From DASVWH01 sp036389715 (GTDB taxonomy: Bacteria; Acidobacteriota; Blastocatellia; Pyrinomonadales; Pyrinomonadaceae), in contig DASVWH010000026.1 of assembly GCA_036389715.1 (NCBI GenBank), positions 1 through 16,191 of the forward strand: a stretch of 16,191 nucleotides of DNA, written 5' to 3'. The translations under genes were made by a program, and so were the position numbers. The notes under the pieces were generated by a model, which saw only the letters and a program-made list of their open reading frames with translations, was not told where the DNA came from and did not search any database. This document shows, one piece after another, positions 6,600 through 13,212 of the stretch (position 1 is its first letter; the number at the start of each line of letters is the position of its first letter).

Positions 6600-7178
6600 T
6601 CAGGAAATCCCGGTCGCCATATTTTTGAGCCGCATCTGCAACTGCTTGAGGGCCGTGTAGAGCCTGCTCTTGACCGTGCTCAAGGGGAGTTCGAGCGCGT
6701 CTGCGATCTCCTGAAAGGTCAACTCCTCGAACTCCTTCATGACTATCACCTGGCGCAATTCCGCCGGGAGCGAATTGACTGCGCGCCGGACTATCTCCGT
6801 CCGCTGCCCGCTCTCCGCCAGCTCTGCCGGGGAAGCCTGCGTCGCCGCGAAAGAGGCTTCGCCGCCCGCCTCCGTCTCGACTTCGAGCGCCGTCTCACCG
6901 CGTACTTTGGCGCGGCGCTGGCGCGTGATGCACTGGTTGACGGCGATTCTGTGCAGCCATGAAGAGACCCTGGCTTCGCCGCGAAATCCCCGCAGGTTGC
7001 GAAAAGCCGCCAGGAAGGTCTCCTGCGTCGCGTCGCGCGCATCCTCTTCGCGCCCGAGCATCCCGTAGGCGAGCGCGAAGATGCGTCGCTCCCAGCGGCG
7101 CACGATCTCGCCGAAAGCCTCTGCTTCGCCCGCCAGCGCGCGTTCTACGATCTGCTCGTCGCTCGTGGCCCTCTCCAT
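6600..7178 (-). CDS. ECF-family RNA polymerase sigma factor
   Basis: A group 4 (ECF, RpoE/SigW-like) sigma factor that redirects RNA polymerase to stress genes. Region 2 is clear: EAEAFGEIVRRWERRIFALAYGML, continuing (split) through REEDARDATQETFLAAFRNL and SSWLHRIAVNQCITRQRR. Region 4 has the promoter-reading helix-turn-helix, LTFQEIADALELPLSTVKSRLY. I chose the ATG at 7178 because it gives the usual N-terminus (MERATSDEQIVERAL) and 192 residues. A TTG at 7235 would add 19 Arg-rich residues. Neither start has a well-placed Shine-Dalgarno sequence. The anti-sigma gene follows by 32 bp. A minus-strand sigma-70-like promoter lies at 7404-7431. Confidence 0.9.
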   Translation of the reverse strand: MERATSDEQIVERALAGEAEAFGEIVRRWERRIFALAYGMLGREEDARDATQETFLAAFRNLRGFRGEARVSSWLHRIAVNQCITRQRRAKVRGETALEVETEAGGEASFAATQASPAELAESGQRTEIVRRAVNSLPAELRQVIVMKEFEELTFQEIADALELPLSTVKSRLYTALKQLQMRLKNMATGIS

Positions 7179-7403
7179 CCTCTCACGGGTGCTCGTCCTC
7201 TTGGCGCCGCGTTCTGCCGTCTCCCGGCGCAGCAAACCCTTTATTTAATGCGCTCACGAATTTAGACGCGCCGCCCGCCTCCTAAGTCTGTAAAAATATC
7301 GGACGATTTGCCGCCCGTCCCGGCGCGCAAGCCTCCCGGCCGGGCTCGCCCCCGGAAAGCCCCGCCCGTCCTCCGACCGTCTATCAACAACTTAGCCTAG
7401 CTT

Positions 7404-7431
7404 CTTATATTTCAGCAGTTAAAAATTGCAA
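7404..7431 (-). promoter_or_regulatory. Candidate promoter of the ECF sigma operon
   Basis: On the minus strand, TTGCAA (7431-7426) is followed after 16 bp by TATAAG (7409-7404). These match the -35 and -10 consensus at 4 and 5 of 6 bases. Transcription would start near 7397 and read towards the sigma gene. Its -35 lies only six bases from the -35 of the divergent promoter. Confidence 0.55.
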
Positions 7432-7437
7432 AACCCA

Positions 7438-7466
7438 TTGACACCATCCCTTTAGATGCTTAGTAT
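7438..7466 (+). promoter_or_regulatory. Sigma-70 promoter of the HD-GYP gene
   Basis: A consensus -35, TTGACA (7438-7443), is separated by an ideal 17 bp from TAGTAT (7461-7466), which matches the -10 at 4 of 6. Transcription should start near 7473, about 50 bp before the GTG start at 7524. Confidence 0.7.
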
Positions 7467-7523
7467 GAAGGCGGGGCGCTTTCGTCTCTGTCCAGGCTTT
7501 TTATCTTCTAACCCGCCGGGAAC

Positions 7524-9389
7524 GTGGCCGCGGAATCCCGGATTCCCTTCAGACGCACTGCTTTGAAACTCTCAATGTTCGACCCCTTCGGGCGCATCCG
7601 CCTGCTCTACATCGTGCTCGGCATGTTGCTGGTAGTGGGCCTGATGCCCGTCTCGCTGGCCGGATGGCTGCTCTCGGACCGGACGGCGGTCGAGCTGGGC
7701 TCCGTCGAGCGACGTTACCAGGCGCAGTTGGTGCAGGACAAGGCGCGGCAGATAGAGCTTTACGGGCAGCGTTACCGCGACGTGGTGACGGGACTGGCGC
7801 AGGCTTTCGAGCTGGCGGGCGGTGTTCGCGTGCTCAACGAGGAGGGCTCGGACGCGCGCCTGCGCAAGGCCCTGGAGAACGACCCGAACCTGATTGCGCT
7901 CTCCATCGAGCCGGTCCAGGGCGAGCCGCACAGAGCTTTCCAGCCCGACGTAATCAAGCGCGAAGAGGTCGAAGAGCGTGTCGGCGAAGTGCTGGCGATT
8001 ATGAACGGCGGCGGGCTGGTCGTCAGCCGCCCGCGCATCATCCGCTCGGGCCAGGAGATCGGCCTGACCATCGCCGCGCCCGTGATGGGCGGCCCCAACG
8101 GCGAGCAGGTCGTCGCCGCCGTCGTCGCCATCGTCTCCTTCCGCGAAGTCTTTAAGTCCGTTCAGCAGCAGACCTCCAGGAACGAGCGGCAACTGCTCGA
8201 CGCAGGGCTGCCCGTCGTCTTCGTGGTAGACAAAGACGGGCGCGCCGTTGCTCACCCCGACGAGCGCATAGCCTTTTCCGAGAAGCCGATGACCGACCTC
8301 AAGGTCGTGCAGGACTGGCAGGAAGCGGGCAGCCAGGTTTCGGCCCTCGCGCCGTTTACGGCCGAGCGTGAAGGACGGCAGGTGGAGATGCTCGGCTCCT
8401 ACGCGACCGCCGAAATCGGCAGCAGTGCGCGGCTCGGCGTGATTGCCATTCAGGACGAACGCGCCGCGCTGGCCTCCGTCGCCGACATGCGCCGCCAGAC
8501 TCTTCTGATTAGCCTGGTCGCGGCCACCTTCGCTCTCCTGATAGGCTTCTTCTTCGCCAAAAAGCTGACGCAGCCCGTGCAGGCGCTGGCCGCTGGCGCG
8601 CAGCGCATCGCCAACGGCGATTTCTCGCAGCGCATCTCCATCCGCAGCCGCACGGAGCTGGGCGAGCTGGGGGATTCCTTCAACCAGATGACCGACCAGC
8701 TCGAACGCTTCATCGGCGACCTCCAGCGTGCGGCCGACGAAAATCGCCAGCTCTTCCTCGGGACGGTCAAGTCCCTGGCCGCCGCCATTGACGGCAAAGA
8801 CCCCTACACGCGCGGCCATTCGGAGCGCGTCGCGCGCTTCTCCGTCGCCATCGCGCAGGGCATGGACCTGCCCGACGACGAGATCGAAAAGCTCAGAATC
8901 AGTGCGCTCCTGCATGACGTAGGCAAGATCGGGATTGACGACAAGATTCTCAAGAAGCCAGCCGCCCTGACCGACGAAGAGTTCCAGATCATGAAGCAGC
9001 ACCCGCAGAAGGGCTTCAAGATCATGTCGCACATCCCGGCGATGAAAGAATTCCTGCCCGGCATGTACATGCATCACGAGATGATTGACGGCAACGGCTA
9101 CCCGCAGGGCCTCAAAGGCGATCAGATTCCGGTCCAGGCGCGCATCGTCTCGGTCGCCGATACCTTCGACGCGATGACGACCGACCGGCCCTATCAGAAG
9201 GCCATGAAGTTCGAGGATGCGGTCGAGCGCATCAAGAGCTTCGTCGGGACGCGCTATTGCGAGCGGGTCGTCGCCTCGCTGGTGGCCGCCTGCGAGAGCG
9301 GGCAGATACGCCCCGGCGTGGTCCGTCTTAAGCGCCGCCCGGCGGACGCTACGGCCAAACCCCCTTCACCCGCTCAAACAGCCACTTAA
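7524..9389 (+). CDS. Membrane Cache-HAMP-HD-GYP c-di-GMP phosphodiesterase
   Basis: A sensory enzyme (621 residues) that should hydrolyse cyclic di-GMP in response to an external signal. Transmembrane helices lie at about 26-50 and 326-344. Between them is a Cache-type sensor; its second half has VVFVVDKDGRAVAHPDER (231-248), typical of dCache domains. A HAMP linker follows (about 345-397). The HD-GYP domain runs from about 410 to 595 with H432, the HD pair H464-D465 in LLHDVGKIG, HHE at 517-519, and GNGYPQGLKGDQIP (523-536) giving the GYP motif. Metal and substrate residues look intact, so it should be active. The usual GTxFDP near the C-terminus is changed to GTRYCE (575-580). The GTG at 7524 is downstream of a strong promoter; an ATG at 7575 is an alternative start. 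Confidence 0.92.
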   Translation: MAAESRIPFRRTALKLSMFDPFGRIRLLYIVLGMLLVVGLMPVSLAGWLLSDRTAVELGSVERRYQAQLVQDKARQIELYGQRYRDVVTGLAQAFELAGGVRVLNEEGSDARLRKALENDPNLIALSIEPVQGEPHRAFQPDVIKREEVEERVGEVLAIMNGGGLVVSRPRIIRSGQEIGLTIAAPVMGGPNGEQVVAAVVAIVSFREVFKSVQQQTSRNERQLLDAGLPVVFVVDKDGRAVAHPDERIAFSEKPMTDLKVVQDWQEAGSQVSALAPFTAEREGRQVEMLGSYATAEIGSSARLGVIAIQDERAALASVADMRRQTLLISLVAATFALLIGFFFAKKLTQPVQALAAGAQRIANGDFSQRISIRSRTELGELGDSFNQMTDQLERFIGDLQRAADENRQLFLGTVKSLAAAIDGKDPYTRGHSERVARFSVAIAQGMDLPDDEIEKLRISALLHDVGKIGIDDKILKKPAALTDEEFQIMKQHPQKGFKIMSHIPAMKEFLPGMYMHHEMIDGNGYPQGLKGDQIPVQARIVSVADTFDAMTTDRPYQKAMKFEDAVERIKSFVGTRYCERVVASLVAACESGQIRPGVVRLKRRPADATAKPPSPAQTAT

Positions 9390-9692
9390 ATCCCGCCCGA
9401 CGCCCGGAAAAATAGAGCGCCTTTGCGCCGGGTGAAATACAAAGGGCCAAAGAGTGAGCTAGGCGAAAGCCCTGCGCGCTCCTCCGCCTTTGTCTCTCGC
9501 CCGAAGCTCCGCTCGGGGCCGCGCCCGTTTTTCGCTTCAACTAAAGCCGGACAATTCCACGCGGCGGCGGAGCTGCGTTTGAAGGTGCGAGGAAGGCGCG
9601 GCGCTCTTTCGCTTTTGTCGCCATGCGGCAGTTGCGTCTATAATCTCTCCTTTACGATTCAATCCTGATTCACAAGGGCGTTCAACCGATTC
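9390..9692. other. Intergenic region before ftsY
   Basis: About 300 bp without a gene. A weak stem with a 20-base loop (about 9401-9435) is not followed by a T-run, so I do not call a terminator. The only clear element is the ftsY promoter at 9615-9644. Confidence 0.6.
9615..9644 (+). promoter_or_regulatory. Candidate sigma-70 promoter of ftsY
   Basis: A perfect -10, TATAAT (9639-9644), lies 18 bp after TTGTCG (9615-9620), a 4 of 6 match to the -35. The predicted start is near 9651, giving a leader of about 42 bases before the ATG at 9693. Confidence 0.65.
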
Positions 9693-11066
9693 ATGGCCTT
9701 CTGGAAACGCAAGAATAAAGAGCGTTACATCACGCTCGGACTCAACGAGCCTTCGCCCGCCCCGACGCCGGGGCCGTCCGCCCCGCCGCCTGCGCAAACG
9801 GCCGGGCAGCAGCCGCAGCTTCAGCCCCCGGCAGCCCCGGCACAGGCCGACGCCGCTCCGCCCCTGATTCCGGCTTCGGCGCGGGTAGAGCCGACCGTGA
9901 CGGGCGGCGCGCCGACACCTCCGCCCGCGCGCGAATCACATGCGGTCACGGAGAGCAGGCGTCCGCCCGCCCCGCCCGCGCCCGCGTCTTCCGGCACAGA
10001 AGCGCCGCGCGCACAGGAGCCCGCCAGGCAGGCCGCACAGCCGAAGTCCGTGCCGTCGCGGTCTCCTTTCTCCTCCTCGATACTGGGGCTCGACCGTTCC
10101 ATCGAAGAGCTACAGGCCGAGGAGGCTGCGCTCGAACAGGAGTTCACGGCGCGTTTCCGCCGGGCTGTGGCGGCCACACGCGAATCGCTCTCCGAAAGAC
10201 TGGACACGGTTTTCCAGAGCCGTCGGAAGATTGATGCAGAGCTGCTCGACGAGCTTGAAGAAGCCCTTATCGCCGCCGACATCGGTGTCCCGACGACGCT
10301 GCACATCCTGGAAACGGTGCGCCGCGGCATCGCCCGCAACCAGATCAACGACATGGAAGCCCTCAAGCAGGCGATCAAGACGGAGCTGCTGGCAATTCTT
10401 CAGGCGTCCGAGCAGGGGGGCATCGCTTCGGAGGAGAGCGTGCCCGAAGGAGTCTCGCCTTACGTGATGATGGTCGTCGGCGTCAACGGCGTCGGCAAAA
10501 CGACGACCATCGGCAAACTGGCCCAGCGCATTAAGGCTGAAGGCAACGACGTTTTAATCTGCGCGGCAGACACTTTCCGCGCGGCCGCCTCCGACCAGCT
10601 CGCCATCTGGGCAGAGCGCACGGGCGTGCCGTTGATTCAGCAGAAGCAGGGCACGGACCCCGCGGCCGTGCTCTTCGATTCCCTCAAGGCCGCGAAGGCT
10701 CGCAACTCGGACGTGCTGATCGTTGACACGGCGGGCCGCCTGCACAACAAATCGAACCTGATGGCCGAGCTTGAGAAGATGAAGCGCGTCGCGGGCCGCG
10801 AGGTCGAAGGCGCTCCGCACGAAACCCTGCTCGTCGTTGACGCCGTCACGGGCCAGAACGGGTTGGAGCAGGCGCGCCAGTTCCTGAAAGTCGCGGGCGT
10901 GACGGGCATCGTCCTGACCAAGCTCGACGGCACGGCCAAGGGCGGCATCGCCGTCGCCATCGCCAAAGAGCTGAATCTTCCCATCCGTTACGCGGGCATC
11001 GGCGAGAAGGTGGACGACCTGGTCGTCTTCAACCCGGAGCAGTACGTCAACGGACTGTTTGAATAG
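9693..11066 (+). CDS. ftsY: Signal recognition particle receptor FtsY
   Basis: FtsY is the membrane-docking GTPase that receives ribosome-SRP complexes and hands them to the Sec translocon. This copy has 457 residues. The NG domain begins with the N helices at about 150-245. It then shows the P-loop GVNGVGKTT (263-271), DTFRAAASDQL (293-303), DTAGR (345-349), the guanine-specificity motif TKLD (409-412), and the C-terminal GIGEKVDDLVVFNPEQYVNGLF. The first 20 residues are basic (WKRKNKERY) and may bind lipid. Residues about 20-125 form a Pro/Ala-rich, low-complexity linker in place of the acidic A-domain of E. coli. The ATG lacks a strong Shine-Dalgarno sequence. ribD and rsmA follow on the same strand. 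Confidence 0.97.
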   Translation: MAFWKRKNKERYITLGLNEPSPAPTPGPSAPPPAQTAGQQPQLQPPAAPAQADAAPPLIPASARVEPTVTGGAPTPPPARESHAVTESRRPPAPPAPASSGTEAPRAQEPARQAAQPKSVPSRSPFSSSILGLDRSIEELQAEEAALEQEFTARFRRAVAATRESLSERLDTVFQSRRKIDAELLDELEEALIAADIGVPTTLHILETVRRGIARNQINDMEALKQAIKTELLAILQASEQGGIASEESVPEGVSPYVMMVVGVNGVGKTTTIGKLAQRIKAEGNDVLICAADTFRAAASDQLAIWAERTGVPLIQQKQGTDPAAVLFDSLKAAKARNSDVLIVDTAGRLHNKSNLMAELEKMKRVAGREVEGAPHETLLVVDAVTGQNGLEQARQFLKVAGVTGIVLTKLDGTAKGGIAVAIAKELNLPIRYAGIGEKVDDLVVFNPEQYVNGLFE

Positions 11067-11087
11067 GTCATGAATCCGAAGTCTAAA

Positions 11088-11162
11088 AGTCAAAGCGGTG
11101 ACGGCTTTTGACTCCGAACTTAAAAGCAGACTTTGACTCCAGACTCCAGACTTCAGACTACC
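11088..11162 (+). repeat. Inverted and heptamer repeats between ftsY and ribD
   Basis: AGTCAAAGC (11088-11096) faces GCTTTTGACT (11104-11113), giving a near-perfect hairpin with one bulged base. A related CTTTGACTCC recurs at 11131. Three 7-base units then follow: GACTCCA at 11135 and 11142, and GACTTCA at 11149, with a degenerate fourth at 11156. The heptamers are read as the first codons of the ribD frame if the TTG at 11133 is used. Confidence 0.75.
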
Positions 11163-12281
11163 GACACGGATGAGCGTTTGATGCGGCGTGCCCTGGAGCT
11201 TGCCGCGCGAGGGCTCGGACAGGTCAGCCCGAGCCCGCTGGTCGGCTGCGTGATCGTCTCGGCAGGCGGCGAGGTCATCGGTGAGGGCTTCTATCTTTAC
11301 GAAGGCGTCAAGCACGCGGAGACGCTGGCGCTCGAAGAGGCAGGCGAGCGCGCACGCGGCGCGACCGCCTATGTCTCGCTCGAACCCCATGCTCATCACG
11401 GGCGCACGCCGCCCTGCACGGAAGCTCTCATCAAGGCGGGGATTCGCCGCGTCGTCGTGCCCGTCGAAGACCCTAATCCGCTGGTCTCGGGCAGGGGATT
11501 GAAGCACCTGCGCGAGGCCGGAGTGGAGGTGCGGACCGGCGTCCTCGAACGCGAGGCGCTGCGGCTCAACGAGACCTATATCCACTTCATGCGCGCGGCG
11601 CGGCCCTTTGTTCATCTCAAGCTGGCGACTTCGCTGGACGGGCGCATCAGTACGCGGACGGGCGACTCGCGCTGGATCACGGGCGAGGAATCGCGTGCCC
11701 GCGTGCAGGAGTTGCGCCATCGCTACGACGCGATACTGGTCGGCGCGGGCACGGCCCTGGCGGACGACCCGCTGCTCACGGACAGGTCGGGGAAAATCCG
11801 CCGCCGCCCGCTCGCCCGCATCCTGCTCGACGAGACGCTGCGTCTCTCTCCGGGCTCGCGCCTCGCACAGACAGCGCTCGAAGCCCCCGTCCTGGTCTTC
11901 TCCGGCGCAAGCGCAGACGCGTCCCGCGCTGACGCCCTGACGAAGCTCGGCGTCGAGATTATCCGAAGCGAGACCGGCGGGCGCAGCCTCCCCATCGTCC
12001 TGGAGGAACTCGGCAAACGCTCGCTCCAGAGCGTGCTGGTCGAAGGCGGAGCAAATGTCGCCGGTGCTTTTCTCGATGCCGGGCTGGTAGACAAAGCCAG
12101 CTTCTTCATCGCCCCGCTGATTATCGGCGGGCGTGACGCCCCGCCAGCCATCGGCGGCACCGGCGCAGACAAACTCGCCGGTGCGACCAACCTCCACGAC
12201 ATCGAAATCACCAGGCACGGACGCGACCTGGAGCTCACAGGTTATCTCAAACAAAGTAAAGAAGTGATGAGTGATGAGTGA
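11133..12281 (+). CDS. ribD: Bifunctional riboflavin deaminase-reductase RibD
   Basis: RibD performs two steps of riboflavin synthesis: deamination of the pyrimidine intermediate, then NADPH-dependent reduction of its ribose. Numbering is from the TTG at 11133 (382 residues). The deaminase domain (about 14-155) has HAE at 61-63 and PPC at 93-95, but the usual zinc-ligand cysteine is histidine (H86 in LEPHAHHGRTPPC). The reductase domain (about 158-372) shows KLATSLDGRIS, GDSRWITG, ILVGAGTALADDPLLT and LVEGGANVAGAFLDAGLVD. Family similarity begins near D13 (DERLMRRALELA), upstream of the first in-frame ATG (11181), so the true start lies in or next to the heptamer repeats. The last seven codons (KEVMSDE) are also encoded by repeat. 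It lies between ftsY and rsmA on the same strand. Confidence 0.93.
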   Translation: MTPDSRLQTTDTDERLMRRALELAARGLGQVSPSPLVGCVIVSAGGEVIGEGFYLYEGVKHAETLALEEAGERARGATAYVSLEPHAHHGRTPPCTEALIKAGIRRVVVPVEDPNPLVSGRGLKHLREAGVEVRTGVLEREALRLNETYIHFMRAARPFVHLKLATSLDGRISTRTGDSRWITGEESRARVQELRHRYDAILVGAGTALADDPLLTDRSGKIRRRPLARILLDETLRLSPGSRLAQTALEAPVLVFSGASADASRADALTKLGVEIIRSETGGRSLPIVLEELGKRSLQSVLVEGGANVAGAFLDAGLVDKASFFIAPLIIGGRDAPPAIGGTGADKLAGATNLHDIEITRHGRDLELTGYLKQSKEVMSDE

Positions 12282-12389
12282 TGGGTGATGAATCGAAAGC
12301 CAAGGTGACGCTCATCATTGAGCACTTCCTTACTCATTACTCATTACTCATTACTCATTACTCGTTGAATCGTTGAATCGTTGAATGAT
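12263..12389 (+). repeat. Inverted pair of heptamer arrays between ribD and rsmA
   Basis: The left arm has three copies of AGTGATG and one GGTGATG (12263-12290). The right arm has four copies of TACTCAT and one TACTCGT (12331-12365). The arms are complementary heptamer by heptamer, with one G-T wobble per unit, so the RNA could form a stem of about 28 pairs. A small perfect hairpin, GCTCA/TGAGC (12310-12323), lies in the loop. Three 8-base units of TGAATCGT type (12366-12389) follow and end just before the rsmA ATG. Confidence 0.85.
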
Positions 12390-12395
12390 TAAAGC

Positions 12396-13211
12396 ATGTT
12401 GCGTGCTAAGAAGAGTTTCGGACAAAACTTTCTCGTGGACGAGAGGGTTGTCGAGCGCATCATCGAAGAGGTGGCGGCGCGCGCGGACGAGACGATTATC
12501 GAGATCGGGCCGGGCCATGGCGCATTGACGGCGCGGCTGTTGGAGACGGCGGGCAGGCTGCTGGCCGTCGAGTTTGACCGTGACCTGATACCGCTGCTGC
12601 GCAGGAAGTTCGGCGCGCAGCAGAACCTGGCGCTGATAGAAGGCGATGCGCTCGCCATCGAGTTATGCGGGCTGATTGAGCCGGGCGGGCGGACGCGCAT
12701 CGTCGCAAATCTTCCCTACTACATCTCGACCGCAATCCTGCAACGCCTGATAGAACAGCGCTCGTGCCTGACAGAGATGGTCCTGATGTTACAGCGCGAA
12801 GTGGTTGACAGAATCACAGCGCCGCCGGGCACGAGCGAGCGCGGCTTTCTCTCCGTCCTGGTCCAGGCTTACTGCGAGCCGGAGATACTCTTCGATGTCT
12901 CGCCCGCAGCCTTTCAACCCGTGCCGAAAGTCTGGAGCACGGTCGTTCGCCTGCGCGTGCGCCCCGCCCCGGCGGTCACGGCCGCGGACGGAGCGCTCTT
13001 CAGGCAGCTCGTCAGCGCGGGTTTTGCCCAGCGGCGCAAGACGATTCTCAATAACCTGCGCAGCGCGCCCGCCGATCTGCGTCTCATGATTGAAGCGGCC
13101 GGCGGCACTGGGCGCTTGCTCGGGGATGCCGGGATCGAGCCCGGCCGCAGGGCCGAAACCCTGACCCTCGAAGAATGGGCCGGACTGACGCAACTGCTTG
13201 ATAATACTTGA
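12396..13211 (+). CDS. rsmA: 16S rRNA dimethyladenosine transferase RsmA (KsgA)
   Basis: RsmA (KsgA) dimethylates two adjacent adenines near the 3' end of 16S rRNA during small-subunit assembly. The protein has 271 residues, the normal length. The N-terminal KKSFGQNFLVD (5-15) is a family hallmark. The SAM-binding loop is EIGPGHGALT (36-45), with acidic E59 next, and the catalytic motif is NLPYY (105-109). The C-terminal domain has AFQPVPKVWSTVVRL (171-185), where most homologues have Asp in place of W180. The ATG lies six bases after the last short tandem repeat and has no clear Shine-Dalgarno sequence. Its stop is one base from the stop of the convergent serine hydrolase gene. Confidence 0.96.
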   Translation: MLRAKKSFGQNFLVDERVVERIIEEVAARADETIIEIGPGHGALTARLLETAGRLLAVEFDRDLIPLLRRKFGAQQNLALIEGDALAIELCGLIEPGGRTRIVANLPYYISTAILQRLIEQRSCLTEMVLMLQREVVDRITAPPGTSERGFLSVLVQAYCEPEILFDVSPAAFQPVPKVWSTVVRLRVRPAPAVTAADGALFRQLVSAGFAQRRKTILNNLRSAPADLRLMIEAAGGTGRLLGDAGIEPGRRAETLTLEEWAGLTQLLDNT

Positions 13212-13212
13212 T

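Larger units (their letters stand above)
7179..7523. other. Divergent control region between the sigma and HD-GYP genes
   Basis: Apart from the alternative 5' extension of the sigma gene (to 7235), this region has no gene. It holds two back-to-back promoters (7404-7431 minus, 7438-7466 plus). The 7236-7400 part is GC-rich, and I see no classical ECF-type GGAAC promoter in it. Confidence 0.65.

Noticed and set aside
7572..9077. 501-residue open frame on the minus strand opposite the HD-GYP gene
   Set aside because: The plus-strand frame has full Cache, HAMP and HD-GYP motifs. The antisense frame is open only because of GC-rich codon bias and has no recognisable domain.
9401..9435. Terminator after the HD-GYP gene
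   Set aside because: The stem is seven pairs with a wobble, the loop is 20 bases, and no T-run follows.
10554..12254. 566-residue open frame on the minus strand across ftsY and ribD
   Set aside because: It spans two well-supported genes and the repeat-containing gap between them, and shows no domain. It is a GC-driven shadow.
12263..12389. CRISPR or attachment site at the ribD-rsmA gap
   Set aside because: Units are 7-8 bp direct tandems with no spacers, and there is no integrase or tRNA nearby.
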